NCBI GenBank assembly: GCA_032358165.1
Contig: JAALGY010000012.1
Span: 868,001-932,000, forward strand
DNA: 64,000 nucleotides
Direction of reading: 5' to 3'
Source of the DNA: Diplosphaera chodatii
Lineage: Eukaryota; Chlorophyta; Trebouxiophyceae; Prasiolales; Stichococcaceae
Each line of letters starts with the position of its first letter. Within the stretch, counting starts at the first letter, position 1. Positions 32,392 to 45,531 of this stretch are shown here, one piece after another. The position numbers and the translations under genes are program-made. The notes under the pieces were generated by a model. That model was given only the letters and a program-made list of their open reading frames with translations. It was not told the DNA's origin and made no database searches.

Positions 32392-33302
32392 GCATTCCAC
32401 CAGTGGCATCCCATTGCCATAGACCAAGGTGCAGTGATGCATGACTGCCAGGGAGCTGATACCAAACTGGTGCTGCTGGCAGCATACATGCTGTACTGCA
32501 GTTTGCAGCGACCAAAATCAGCAGTACATGCACTGGGATAATGCTGTCACAGAGCCGTTCAGTCTAAACCGTGTCTGCAAGCACTCAGACCAGCACGCCA
32601 TGCTGTGTGCAGGCCGAAACACTCGAGACTCTGGCAGTCAAGGCGAAGCGCAGAAGCGCAAGACCTGGGTGACATGAACGATCCTGGCGTCACCTGGAGG
32701 CTGTAAGGCGCACAGCAGTGCTGTGATGTGGCTGGCTAGCCAGCAATCTATCAGAAATGATGCGATGTCAGCACTCTTCGAACACTAGTGGCAGACATAC
32801 ATCGGATCAAGCAAACAAGTGTAGAACAGCGCTGTTGGGAACCATGTTGCTTCGTACAATTGGGGGTTTAGTAGCCTACGAGTGTTCATTGATCTCGTAG
32901 TTGCAGTATGGTAGGGTTGTGTAGCTTTCGGTCCATGCGTGTGTATAACCCCAGGGAGACGGACTTCAGACGTTCATAACAATGGCTCGAAAAATCCCCC
33001 TAACAATACACTCGGCCCTTGAGTTGCATGGTTTCATGCAGCAGGATACCTGATGGGATCTATTATATAGATATACTGCAAACCGGCAGCCTCCTGACTG
33101 AGCATGCATGCGCTGTGTCGATCATGTTCCCAACCCAGTGAACCGATCTGTCGGATTTGCAATCAGCAGTGCCCAACTGTAGTCCTAGGTAGGGCTGGCA
33201 GCTGCGGAAGGCGCTGTGAGCGCACAGTTCACCAGCATTGAGGTGTGGACCCCAATGCGCTTGCCCTCATATGCCACGGGCTTTCGCTGGGCTGCCCGTG
33301 TA
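32392..33302. other. Intergenic region, converging 3' ends
   Basis: It is more AT-rich than its surroundings, with a TATATAGATATA run near 33064. It lies between the stops of the alanine-rich gene (plus) and the protease-like gene (minus). A TGTAA word at 32702-32706 could be the polyadenylation signal of the former. No coding signal was seen. Confidence 0.4.
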
Positions 33303-35413
33303 CTAGTCTCCGGTTGCGTGTGCCGCTGCAGCAGCTGCAGTGCTTGGGGGATTGGCTGGCAGCGACATGAGCGGCGGGCCACCGCTGCTGCCATTTAGGC
33401 CTGGGAACTCCCCGTCAGCTTGCATGAACTCCAGGATTGCTGCAAACAGGCATCAATCTGGTTTGCACGCGAGCCATGCACACGTGCATCAGCCAGCAGA
33501 TGGTCACAGCACAATTGGTCACTTGTTTTTTACAAGTTATAAAAAATAAAATGTAAGACTATCAGTTTGCACACGCACCTGAGAACACGAATTGGTTCAT
33601 CTTGATGGCCCAGTTGCGCACGCCCTGGTTGCCGCCGACCATCATGGCTCGGACGTTGTTGTCGGCATCCAGCATGGGGGCGCCCGCCTGCCCAGTGCTT
33701 GCACCGCAGGTGTTGGCCACCAGGTTGCTGCTGGTGTCGGCGTTGTCGATGGCGAGGCTGCAGGTGTCGGTCCACAGCGTGCCCCTCGCTTTGTCTGCTG
33801 GGTAGCCTGTGAACCAGAAGGCGGATCAACAAAGGCATTGTCACTGACATGCACAGTATAGTGCCTATCATTTGCAAGCAGCACCCTGTGTCATGCCGCA
33901 TTTACACGGTCAGCGTAAGGAGGTCAAAGGGTGCACACACCACCCTTGATCAAAGGCGCACACCTGTGATGGTCAGGTTCAAAGCGGAGAGGGTGTCGTT
34001 GCTCCAGCGCAGGCCTAACCAGCCGGTCTGCTTCCCAAGTGGCGCCGGCAGGGTGATCACCGCAAAGTCGTAGTGCTCTGCTGCGCTTGGCGCCAGCCGG
34101 AAGAATCGCGGCGGCAGGCGTGCCTGCAGATGCTCAATAAACAGCACCATGGATGCTGTCCAACATTCAACTTTATGCCGCGGCTTGGTGATGTGCCAAT
34201 GTTTACCACCCGCTGGATGGTGCGTCATGGCATGATGCTGCCTATCATGAAAAAGGATGCAGACACACGCACCAGCTCAAATCCAATGACCTCGTACGGG
34301 CGCACATCCCCATTGCGGCCCGGCGAGAAGGTGATGCTGCCGACTTGGTGGTCCCGCCGGGTGCTGTCCCAGATGCAGCGGGCAGCAGTCAGCACGTGGC
34401 GGCGGCTGATCATGGCGCCGGTGCATTGGTCCGTATTGGGGAACGCTGACTCGGTCAGACGGACGTCAACCGTCTTCAGCTGCCCTGCGCGCCATAGGTA
34501 GGAATAGGAACAGGGTTGACCACAGCAGCAGCAGCTCCAGCAGATCGTGCCAGGAGACTAGGACCCATGGCAGATGGTTATGTGGTGCAACCTCAGGCTA
34601 GGCGGCCGCTGTATCCGGCAGCTGTGGGCATGAAGACACTGGCTGATTAAGCATTGCAGAGCAGGTGGGGGCATGCGTGCATCGTCACCAATGGCGGTGT
34701 GTGGGAACACGGCAGCCTCTGCGGCTGACACCGGCCTGCGCCTGTCGGCGCCGATGCAGCCAATGCACAGCTCGGGTGCAGGCAGACCATTCGGTGTGGG
34801 TGCTGTTGAGCTGACTGCCGGCGTGTTCTGACCAGCAGGCAGACTGACATTCTGGGGGTCAGATGGACCGCTGCTCTCTGTGGCAGGCTGCACGCAAGTG
34901 CGGTTGGTGATCTGGATGTGGGCGGGTGCGCCGGGCTCACTGATGTTGCCAGGAATGTGTGCCGTCTGACAGCCGACCTGCGGCAGCAGCTCTCCGACCT
35001 TATGATCGCTGAACTGCTGCTTGGAAATCAGTTAGCCGCTTTCCTTATTAACTCTGATGCTTGCACGGAGCACACGCAAGTAATGACTGGACAACGGTGA
35101 CTGACTGACCCATGTGACTGGCGGCACAATTCGGCTGGCGCCTGCGCTGGCCGGTGCAAGCGCCTGCTCCTGCTTGATGGACCTGCAACAAGCGGCATTC
35201 CATTGTTGCTGATGTGCACGCACACTGGTTGAAACGTTTGAAAACCGCACTCTTGGGCAGCACGGTCACGAGCTGGATCTGAGTCATCGATCACACGGTT
35301 TCAAAGCAGCGGTGCACCAGCGCCATGTGCCTCCAGCCTCACCTTGCCCAGCATGTGTGATGATAGAGCACGAACGTGCAGCACAGCGCGAGGAGACACA
35401 GGCGCAATGCCAT
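33303..35413 (-). CDS. Secreted V8/trypsin-fold serine protease homologue lacking catalytic His and Ser
   Basis: Seven exons: 35413-35343, 35182-35110, 34977-34689, 34484-34273, 34123-33964, 33806-33579, 33439-33303, giving 389 residues with matching phases. Exon 1 is a signal peptide (MALRLCLLALCCTFVL). A Ser/Pro-rich N-terminal region with possible N-glycosylation sites (NIS, NRT, NVS) follows. The protease fold starts at CIGADRRRPV and FPHTAIGG. In families with this fold the catalytic His lies in TAAHC; here it reads VLTAARCIWD. The Asp strand is kept (HYDFAVITL). The nucleophile motif GxSG reads TGQAGAPML, so Ser is Ala. Both changes are unambiguous in the reading frame and the fold elements around them are intact, so it is probably a non-catalytic homologue that binds a substrate or partner outside the cell. 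The tail is Gly-, Pro- and Ala-rich. Confidence 0.85.
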
Positions 35414-36021
35414 TCTCAGCTCCGTCGTGATGTATATCCGTCAAGTGCACCAAGTGATGTCAGTGCAGTTGCACTCGTCACTGATCACACGAATCAACAC
35501 TCACGAATCGATTGACCAGACTTGTGTATGCAAGTTGTGAGGATATCGAACGCTGTCACGGGCGCTGAGGTGCAGAGTCCAGACCCTCAAGGACAGGAAC
35601 GCAGTCGTACTGTATGTCCTTCCTATCCCGGGTTTCTTGGAGCGAGTCGCGAAGGTGTGATGAATGTGCATCCTGCATGCTGCACCCTCTGGCGAACAGG
35701 ATATGGCTGGGCCATGTGGCATGCACCTGCCCTTGACAAGTGTGATCGGCCAGGTCACTTGGGAAAAATGTTCTGCTGCGGCAAGACGCTAGCTTACGTG
35801 CTTACATGCGCTGTTGTCCTCAGGGCACTAGCGTTGCATATGCCAATCAAAATGCCCAACAGCAGCATCTGGGTCTATTGCTGCTGCTGCAGCTGCTCTG
35901 AACAGAAGATACCACTGAAGCCCCCTGGCACGATCATCCTGCCTGCTGCGCCCATGCCGGATGACTGCTCTGGCTGACAACTGACACGCTGCGGCTGAAA
36001 GGCTGCCTTCTAGTGCTCCGC
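35414..36021. other. Intergenic region
   Basis: It lies between the start of the protease-like gene and the stop of the DnaJ gene, both on the minus strand, so it should hold the promoter of the first and the 3' UTR of the second. No gene was recognised. Confidence 0.4.
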
Positions 36022-39000
36022 CTAGTAGTAGGACCAGCTGCTGCTCTCGTGGTGCTCGTGGCGCGTCCACTCCTCTTCACCATCGTCGTCCGAGTCCTCT
36101 GCCCAGGTGTACGTGTACTGCTGCGGACGGGAGCGGGGCCCTGCGGCGCCCGGCTGTGGCCCATACGAGTACGAATACCCGCTGCAAGGACAGGCACACT
36201 GGTGTCATAGTAGGACTGTTGCATCTTTGGAACCTTTTGCTGGTTACTGGTTGGAGCTGATTGTGCAATCACTACCCAGTATTGATTTGGGCGCTGTGCA
36301 CCATGCCCTGTTGCATCAGGACACACAACCAGCCCTGTCAACACGAACTCGGTGGCACAGGTCACAAGGCTGGTCAACGGCACAGGGCACCTGCTGGCAT
36401 AGCTGCCGTAGTTGCTGAAGTTGCTGAAGTTGGTCCCTTGTGCGCGTCGGTAGCTGGCAGGGCCATGGGGCTGCCTGTGGTGATGAAGGGCAGCGCAGTC
36501 AGGCCGATGCAAAGACATGTGCAGGAGTTGTAACAACAAAGACCAGCTATGCGTGAAAGCCTGCCAACTGAGCACGCAAAACCTCTGTGACGCACTGTGC
36601 ATAGAAGCTGGGCTCAGCGCCACCGTGCCGCGCAGCAGAGCCAGCAGGTCGCCTGCCCATCCCGTTGTACGACCCGTACGTCGCATCATACTATGACACA
36701 TACAAAACGCCATCATGCTGAGTTCAGGCACACACCAGCAACAGTGAACTGGCGCAGGGATGGCAGGCAAGCTTTCAGTGTGCAGACCATTGCGGCACCG
36801 CCGCAAAAGCCCTGTGAACAGTCCGCACTTCGCCGCGCCGTGCGGGGTCCGACAGCACCGTGTTGGCCTCGCTGATGCTGGCGAACAGCTTGTTGGCCTG
36901 CTCCTGGATGGCAGCCTGCATGGAGGTATATGTGATCTGAAGACTCGTATTGATCTGTACAACACCCGGAACCTGCATGCAACGGTGGGTTGATTGCGTA
37001 CATAGAGCAACGAAGAAGTGCACGGTCATTGCTCATGGCAAACCCAACCCCGTACAGGTGTTGCATCGCAATGCGGCCAAAGTGCGACGGTGCTCACCTG
37101 GATGGCGGGGGCGTCGCCGACGAGGGGGGTGCCGGGGACCAGGTCGGTGCCGAAGCGGCAGGCGGCCGCCGCCTTGTCCGGGTGCACCCGCAGCGCAAAC
37201 TTCTTGTACGCCTTGCGCACCTGCATCGGGCAACACCCAGCAGTTGTTCAGCCTCCAGATCTGAGACAACACTCACTCCGTCCGACAGGGCGGCCAAATG
37301 TTATACAGTTTTGAACGTTTCCTGGTGCGCGAGTGCCACAGACGGAGCTAAGCGGAGTGCGTGCAGGAGCAGCGGCGCACGTCATCTGCGGTGGCGCTGG
37401 GCTTCAGGCCCAGCAGGCGGTAGTGGTCGGGCCGCGCGTGGCTCGCTGCCGCCGCGCGACACCTGCAGCACCAGGAGGGCGAGGCAGGTCAGCAAGGCAT
37501 GAAGCACGTCGTTGGGGCAGATGCGGATGCACGTCCCGGGCAGTCCATAAGGAGGAAGCACTTGGTGCTGCAGGTCTCTCCTGCAGGGTTGGCACATGTG
37601 GAAGATGGTGCACAATGAAATCATACTGGCGGTGCAAATTGCATGCGGTGCTGCCAAGCAGGGCGAGCAATAAGGTCGGATGTAGGCCACGCTTACCGGC
37701 GCTCTGAGCCCTCCAACACTGGCCCAGGCACCTGCCCCTCAAGTGTTCCATACGTACCGAAGGTGTCAGGCTATGTCCTTGCTGCATGAGTGATGAGTGC
37801 ATATGTGGGCGCGCACCGGGCGAGGCGGGAGGCTAGCTCCTGCCGCTCGGCCGGCTTGAGCTTGGGCGACAGGCGCTCCAGGGTCTCCAGGGCCTCGCCG
37901 GCCGCCGCGGGGCGCCCCGCCTGCAGCCACAGCGCCGCCGACCGCGATAGCGCCTGCACATGCCACGTCAGCGCAGGTCAGGTATGCAGCTGTGCGGCGA
38001 GGGTGTGCAAGGCCCCAAGTCTGCACTGCTGGAAGTGCTCCGCAAAACCCCTCCCCATAACCGAAGCAGCATGCGACTGCAGACAGAGCACTGTGGCACG
38101 CACCAAGCCAGAAGTTTGCGAAGCAGCAACCAGCCAGCAGTCGAGCACCCTTCCACCAGACAGGTACCCCAATCTCAAGGTTGGTAAAGTCGTCGGAAAA
38201 CTTGCAGCATGAAATGTGAGGAGAGAAATCGCAGGCAGCATTTTCTGAGAGGCTGTGTGCAGGACCTTGGCGTAGGTGGGGTCGAGTGCCCGGGCCCGTC
38301 CGCAGTCCGCAATCGCCTCTGCGAGCGCGGCCATGCCCTGGTGCGCCGCGGCACGGTTCTGGTGCAGCACCGCGGCGGCGGGCGGCAGCGGCGGCGGCGC
38401 CGCGGCCAGCGCCGAGGTGTAGTGCCGGATCGCCCGCTCGTGCTGCCCCGCCTTGATGGCCCTGTACAAGCGCACAGAAAACACATTGCCACACGGCGTT
38501 GTGATTGAGTTGGCGACCTACTCACCTGGACAACGCCTCCGCCATGACATGCCGTCAGCAGCCAGAAACACAGCATCCATCATCCGTGTGCACCTGCTCA
38601 CTTGCCAGGGCATGCAGAGGGCCGCCAGTGGCCAACAGTCACGAGCATCAGAGGGCCGCACGTGTTGCCCTGGTCCTTGAGGCGGCGGACCAGGCGGGCG
38701 TCGTCCAGCGCCGCCACCGCCTCCGCCTGCGTTGGCAGCAGCAGCCGCGGCGGGGCGCCGGGGCCCGGCGCCTGCTGCGGCGCGGCCGCCGCCGCCGAGG
38801 CCAGGTGCCGCCGCGCCGCCGGCGACTGCAGCGCCTTCTCCGCCTGCAGGGTTTTGGGTGTCTGAAAATTGGCGACGACAACAGCATCCGTTGCACCTCA
38901 GCATGCTGTCTGTTGCCGTTGCTGAGAGGCGGTGGCGCGCGGGGGTAAAGGAGTGGGGTACAACACAGGTGACATGCAACCACTGCAGCTGGTGCATGGC

Positions 39001-42000
39001 ACTCAGGACGTGAGCAGCGGCCACGCGCCTGGTGGGTGTCGCCAGCGGCCAGGGCGGCCTGCGCCTGCGTCCACCACAGCCAGGAGTCGGTGGCGGCCCC
39101 CGCCGCCTGCGCGCCCGCCTGCCAGCTGCCCGCCGCCAGCGCCTCCTCACGCCTGGCGCACGGCACACATGTAAGCCTGAACTGTAGTGGTCGGAGGTTG
39201 ACTCACTGTGCAGGTCAACAATCAGCTGGGACGATGCTCACCGCTCAGGCATAGCACACAACATATCACAATCAAGCCTACACATGAAGGCCTGCCACCC
39301 AGGCCTTCCTGTGCAGCATGCGTTCCGAGCTCTGCTCCGCTCGACAGCAGCCAGCATGGTGCACACAAACATCCCGGCAAAGATCACGGCACACGGCCAG
39401 TGCAGCCGCGACGAACTCACCTGTTGAGGCGCAGCAGGGCATGCGCCCGCAGCTGGTACGCCGCCGGCGCCGCAGCGAGGCTCGGCAGCAGGGTGGCATC
39501 CAGCTCGCGCAGCGCCTCCGAGATGGGCTCAGCCGTGGTCGACTGCATGATGCGCTCCTGCACCTGCAGGTCGTGATGCACGCCGTTCATCAGCCCTGAG
39601 CAGCATGACATCGCCGACAGCTGGAGCTGTAGCACCAGGAAGGTATGCAGCTGTCGAACGGCAGCGGGCCCAGCCCTTCACGACCATCTGCAAACACTGC
39701 AACACTTGCAAAGCCAGGACACACCGTCTCTGGGCACCATCGGCAAGTTCACTCGTTGAGCAACCACAGTTGCTCACCAATGGTAGACTGCAGGATCACT
39801 GGCAACTGCTCCATGCACGTTGCACAGCTCATCACCAAGGCCAGGCGCCACACCCTACCTTGCTGTAGGCGGCCTGCAGCTGCTCCGCCTCCTGCAGCTT
39901 GTCGGCCAGCTCCTTCGCGGCCGCAGGGGTGGCCGCATGCGGCTGCGATGCCCGCAGCATCGCCGCCGCCGCAGCAAAGTCGCCAAGGCGCAGGTGGCAG
40001 GTCGCGCCGCGCACCGCTGCCCGCGTGTAGCCTGCATTGGCCTGCAGCAAGAAAGTGCGCTGCCATCAGCTTGGCCAGAAGATGCAACTCAGAACCTGTT
40101 GCACTTGTATTGAAGCTATGCGGAGGCTTGGCAAGGATGAGCCGATGCTTGGAAGTGCAGAGGGGCCATGGTGGATATGGACTGCCAAGAGCATCATTTC
40201 GGCCGCACAGATACACTCAACGACTGTATAGGGTGCAGTTTGGGATGCTGTGACCCAGCTGCCTCCGTTGATTGCATTCACAGCTGAATGGGCTGCTCAC
40301 CTTCAGGGCGGCGGCGCAGTCGGCCAGGCCTTCCTGGGGGGCGTGGCGCATGAGGCGTGCCGCCGCGCGGTTGCTGTGCAGCTTGGCCAGCAGGGGGCCG
40401 GCCGTCGCCGGCAGCGCCTCGAGCAGCAGGATGGCCTGCGCCAACACATGCACAGGAGAAGGTCAGCACATGACTGGACATGTGAGACTTCGTTCCGCAT
40501 GCACACATCCATGACGCAGTCTTGCTGTCAGCCATTTGGGAGCCCCAAGGTGAATGAGCTGAAGCACTCGGGTGCACTCTGCATTTCCGCACCTCGCTGT
40601 AGGCGGCCTCTGCTGCCGGGTACTTTCCAGCGTTGAAGGCCGTGTTGCCGCGCTGCATCGCAGCCTCGGCGGTCGGCACCGCCACCGGCAGGGCGGGGCC
40701 CGCCAAAGGGGCCGCAGCAGGGTTTAGGACGCGGCCGGTCGACGCCGAGCGGCTCGAGCGTCCGGGCCGGCGCTGCTGGGGGCGGCTGCGCTGCGCCGGC
40801 TGCGGGGGGCCCGCGCCAGGCACGGCCGCCACAGGGGGGGCGGTGCGGCGGGAGCGGGGCGTCGGCGCGGCGGCCCCGGGGCCCAGGCCCGGCCGGGGCT
40901 GCGGCTGCTCGCGCGGCTGGGGGGCCGCCGCACCGCCGCCGCCGCTGCCAAACGAGAACGGCGCAGCTGGGGCGGGCACGCCGCTCGTGGCAGCAGAGCC
41001 GCCTGGACCAGAAGCGGCGTGATCCGGATGGGCGGCAGCGCCGGCAAACGGCTGTGTCTGGGCGAGCGGCGGCGTCCGGGGTGCTGTCGCCGGCTGCGGT
41101 TCGCCGTTGCTGTCTCCGCCGAAGCGCAGGCCGAAGCGCGCGGTGCCAGAGTCGGCAGCCGCCGCCGATCGGGCCTTGGCCTTGTGGCGGCTAGCCGCAT
41201 GGCGGGCGCGCTGTGCGGGCGTCTTGGCGGCTGCTGGCCTGCCTGGAGCGCCCGCAGCTGGCGCCGGGGCCGTACCAAACAGCGGCCCTGCAGGTGCTGT
41301 TCCGCCGCTGCCTGCGCCTGGGCCGGCAGCTGACCTGTCAGTGCCCAGCCCGAAGCTGAAGCGCGGCGGCGAGCTGGCTGCTGGGTGGGGCAGCGGCTGC
41401 GACGTTGGCGGGGTGCCTGGCGTGACAGGCGCCGGGGCACTGCTTGCGGTGGCGGTGCTACGGAATGCAAAGGGCGGGCTGCTGGGCGGCGGCGGCGACT
41501 GGGGGGCCTCCGCTGGCGCCGCCGGCTTGCGCGTGGGGCTGAGCGGCGTGATTGCAGGGCCATTTGCACGTGACGGGCGGGACGTCGCGGCGGCTCGGGA
41601 CGACGGACGGACCGCCTTCCCTGCTGCCGCCTTGCGGTTCGCCACTGCATCGGCTGGCCGCTGCTGCGTCGCCGCCTGGGCACCCAAGGGGGCCGCAGCC
41701 TGGCTGTCGAACAGCGGCACACTGACAGGCTGCGGCGTCGGGGGCGGGGCAGCTGGAGCGCTGGGCGGCTTGGCTGCAGCTGGCTGCTGTGCTGAGGGCG
41801 GGTAGGGCGAGCAGTCCATGGGTGAGAAGGTGCCGAGGGGGGTGGCACCAAGGGTGGCGCCCCTGCCAGCTGGCGGGTCTGGGCTGGCAGACGAGGGAGA
41901 GGTGTGTGCCGGCGATGCCGAGGAGGCTGCTGCGGCTGCGGCCGCTGCCGGGGAGGCGCTGCTGGCGGGTCGGCGGCCAGGGCGTCTGCCGCCTGCTCGC

Positions 42001-43745
42001 GGGCGGAGTGGGGATGCCGCCATGCCCGCTGTGAACACCGGCTTGCGCACACCGCCTGCAGTCAGACATCCTGCAGCGTTCTCACCTGAGCACATGTTTC
42101 CTGGTCGGCCAGGTGACGGCTGCAGCAATCATCCAAAAGCGGTTGACTGTGAGGCATGACAGGAGTGCATTGCACCTGCTGGGCTGCCGCTAAAGATGAA
42201 GCTGCCATGGGTCGAACGCTGGTGTGGCTCAGCCCGTGGCTGGGCAGGCACCTGCTGCGCCGGCTGCTCTGCGGCGGTCGCTGGCTGCCGCTGAGGCTGC
42301 GCCGCCTGCGACGGTCGCGGCGATGCGCCACCATGCTGCTGCTGTGGCGGCGATCCAGATTGCACAGTTGGCTGCTTTGGCTGCCCTGACGTGCTTGCTG
42401 CAGGTGTGCCTGGTGATGGGTCTGTGACTGGATGCGATACGGGTTTAGCTTCTGCAGCCTGCTTCCCCTGCACAAGAACAGCTCATCCTTGCACCATCAG
42501 CTGGACCAAGCTATAATAAGATTGCAACTTAAGCACTCGCACAGCAGCTTCTTTGCTACTGCTCACCCTGCTGCCCAAAGTGGCGCTGAAGCTTGCAGGC
42601 GCCCGTGACTGCTCGTTATCTGCCCGGGCGCCACCAGCTCTGTAGCTTGCAGGTGAACTGCGAGAGCTGTGTATGGACTGACTGCTGCTGCTGACATCGG
42701 CTGCACTGGCACCATTCTGCCCGCCGCGCTGCAGGTTGACTGCCTGGTTACTAGCGTGCGGTGCTGGCTTCCTCCCGGCATCTGGAGTCCGCAGCTGCGT
42801 GGCGGACAGCCGTCGGGCCAAGGCCTCACCGGCGGCCCGTTCATCCGCTGCAGTGCTGCCATTGCTGCTGAGGTGCACCGCATCGGCGAAGCGAGCATGC
42901 AGGCGGGCTCCGCTGTCCCCCATGCTCACGGCATCGTCGAAGCGGCTGGAAAGGCTGGCAACTGGAACCCGGGGGTCCGCAGGCAGGGGGATGCGGGCGG
43001 CAGCTGCGGCAGCCTCGGCTGCTGGGGAGAGTTTCACAGGAGACCGCGGCGTCTCAGAGGGCAGAGGTATCCGGGCCGCTGCCCATGCTGCCGCCGCTGC
43101 CGCTGCTGTAGCGCTACTGGCTCCCATGCCTGACGAGCGGCCTGCAGGCGCTTCTCGCTTGCTGCTGATGCTGCCACGGCTGCGGCGGGTGGGCAACACA
43201 TCTGCCTCAGTTGGTGATGTGGGCGTCTGCGAGCCGTAGCGCAGTGGCTGCTGTGTTTGCACTGGTGATATTGCAGGGCCATTGGGCATGGAAGCTGCTG
43301 TAGCCCTGCCGCCAGTGGCGCCAGAGCTGCGCTCTGGCTGGCTACTGCCCGATTTGCTGCGCTCTAAGCGGGTGCTGCCAGCTGGGTCCACACCACTGCC
43401 TGACTCCAGGCCAAAGCGGAACGGAGACTCCGAAGGGCTGGTGCTTGGACCTGATTGAACTGCCAGCTTGGTGCCCTGTGCTGACGTCCTGCTGCATGAC
43501 ATGAGACCAATGTCTGGGTGGCGCTGGATACAGTTGACATGGTAATGAACTTGGCCCACTCAATTGCACCGAGCCGTCAATCGAGGCCGGCTTGTATTGA
43601 AGCGAAGCAATGTTGGCCGTCTGCACCTGCTGATGTTGAAGTTTCCTGACGAGGCAAGGGGAGGTGACTGCCGCTGCACGGACTGCCACCCACCGAACGA
43701 ACTTGATGGCTCGCGCACCCTCTCAGGTGACAGGCATGACGACAT
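36022..43745 (-). CDS. TPR-DnaJ co-chaperone (DNAJC7 / plant TPR15-16 type) with long disordered N-terminus
   Basis: DNAJC7-type proteins link Hsp70 and Hsp90 through TPRs and a J domain. The model starts at ATG 43745 (MSSCLSPERVREP; exon 1 43745-43627) and continues with a long Pro/Ala/Ser-rich region (43488-40620) with FG-like motifs (FRFGLE, FIFSGSPAG, RFSFGLG, PLFGTA, PFSFGSG) and FSPMDCSPY, a motif I recall from the plant proteins. TPR exons follow: AMQRGNTAFNAGKYPAAEAAY (40650-40595, broken here as two motifs AMQRGNTAFNAG and KYPAAEAAY), LHSNRAAARLM, RLGDFAAAAAMLRAS, then a second TPR set with RAIRHYTSALAA and LHQNRAAAHQGMA (38430-38330). The J domain is split over exons: DHYRLLGLKPSATADDVRR (37430-37380), VRKAYKKFALRVHPDKA with the HPD motif (37220-37170) and FASISEANTVLSDPARR (36880-36830). 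The last exon ends in an acidic tail and TAG at 36022. Confidence 0.85.
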
Positions 43746-44559
43746 AGGCTGTCTGATGACCCAATGACTGGCTTACACCAACGCCTGCTGCACAGGCTGA
43801 CGCCTGCATGCAGTCCAAGGCCAGCTTGTGCACTGCTTTCGAATGCTCATGAACGAACATACAGCGTGTTGACCCGAGGTTCATTGTCAGTATACAACGC
43901 CTTTGCTTCCGCTTCTGCAATGCTCTGAACGCACAGTGTGGAGTTTGCTCGGCAAAGCATGGCAGATCTGGACGGCCATATCAATACCACAACTCGCACC
44001 GTTTGCGTGCTGTAGAGAACAGGATGAGTATATGCGTATCTATGTCATTCAATGCTGTGTGATCCTGTCTTGTGCTACGCAGCGTTTCGAAAAGCCGGCA
44101 GCAGCTGTCCGAATCCTCTCTCAAAACTTCGCCTTAGAGGCTGTTCACCGTGGCTGATCGACACTGCTCGAATGTCAGCCGGCTTGTACAAAATCGCATG
44201 CACGCTGTTGGTGCCTGTTTGATGCTGAAAGTCCGTATTATCAATCGCAGGTTCCTCTGGTAGCTGTGCATGTCGCCACTTGCTGGTGGAGACCAGCACA
44301 GCACAGAGACAGGAACAGGACAGCAGCCAGCTGATAGACTCAACACTGCACAGATTCATTGCCAAGACCTGCTGAGTGTTTGACGGGCCGACCATGTACG
44401 AGAGAGTTCTGCCGCGGGCATATATATGAGTCTGGGCGCCTGCACTTTGTGCGTGTATGGTATGCCACATTGAGTGCAAGTTGATTGAGCACATGGCCAC
44501 TCACAATCGCACTACAGCCAGATCCAGTGCAACCATGCACAGCACGCAACACCAACTCA
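43746..44559. other. Intergenic region
   Basis: It lies upstream of the DnaJ gene and downstream of RPL30, both minus. A CATATATATG palindrome sits near 44420. No coding signal was recognised. Confidence 0.4.
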
Positions 44560-45531
44560 TCATGCAGCCGCCTGCTCAGCGCCGGGCTGCGTCTTGATGA
44601 TGTCAGAGTCGCCTGCACAAAGCAGAATGTCGTCAAATATCAGCAGCAGATGCCCAGGCTTTGCGACAAGCTTGTGAACAGGTTGACGATGGCATGCCGC
44701 GGTGGACATGAGTGACAACGCCCGGGAGCAGTCGAGAACTTGCAGCAGGGAGGTCACCAGCATCGGTAATGGCCAGCACACTGACGCGGTGCAGCTTTCC
44801 GCAGGCGGTGCCCAGCTCCACATTGTCTGCACCACAAAGCAACACAAGTCAGACATGCAGACACAACTTAATGGCACGACTCAGACATGTGGACACGAAT
44901 TGATGGCACAGACGAAACGCACACCATGCACATGCGAGGCGCGGCTGTGATCCAGCTTGTTGACACTGCAAAAGTGCAACCTACGTGCATGCTGCAACAC
45001 AGCCAATCAGGGCGCAACGCCAGGGACTCACTGCCGGTGTAGTGGTGCACGCCGGTCTTAGACAGCATGGCGTAGTACTCGATCTCTGACTTGCGAATGG
45101 GCGGGCAGTTGTTGGAGATGATGATGAGCTTGGCTGCATGGCAGACAAGCGGGCCGGTGTCAGACATGGTGATGACAGCCGAGCAGCTCATCCTGCATCC
45201 CCTGCGCACTCACACTTTGTGTCTTGATAGATTGTCATTCTCATGAGTGCAGCCGTCTCCAGTCAAGTGCGAATTTGCCTCACCCTTTCCAGAGCGCAGG
45301 CACTTGATGGAGGTCTTGGTGCCCAGCGTGAACTTGCCAGACTTCATCACCAGCGCCAGGCGCGAGTTGATGTTCTCCTGCGACTTCTTCTACGGCACCA
45401 CAAACACAAAGCGTGCTCAGCAGCTGCAGGCCCCCAGGCCAGGCCACCACAAAAGCAGACATGCCGCGCTCACGAGCGGCACCATGAGGCGGAGCTCTGC
45501 GAGCATTACGCACCGCCTTCTTGGCCACCAT
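44560..45531 (-). CDS. RPL30: Large-subunit ribosomal protein eL30
   Basis: Component of the cytosolic 60S subunit. Five exons: 45531-45514 (MVAKKA), 45389-45284, 45133-45032, 44826-44758, 44612-44560, giving 115 residues, the normal eL30 length. The sequence is diagnostic: [93 protein letters not shown]. All phases agree. eL30 in yeast represses its own splicing by binding a structure near the first intron; whether the 124-bp first intron here does so cannot be told by eye. It is head-to-head with RPS25, with 362 bp between the two ATGs. Confidence 0.98.
44849..44912. repeat. Imperfect tandem duplication, 32-bp unit, two copies
   Basis: TCAGACATGCAGACACAACT and the following 12 bases are repeated with seven or so mismatches directly after. 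It lies in an RPL30 intron. Confidence 0.8.

Noticed and set aside
40724..42052. A 442-residue minus-strand open frame
   Set aside because: It is a shadow in another frame of the DnaJ N-terminal exon, whose frame shows the FSPMDCSPY and FG motifs and leads into the TPRs in phase.
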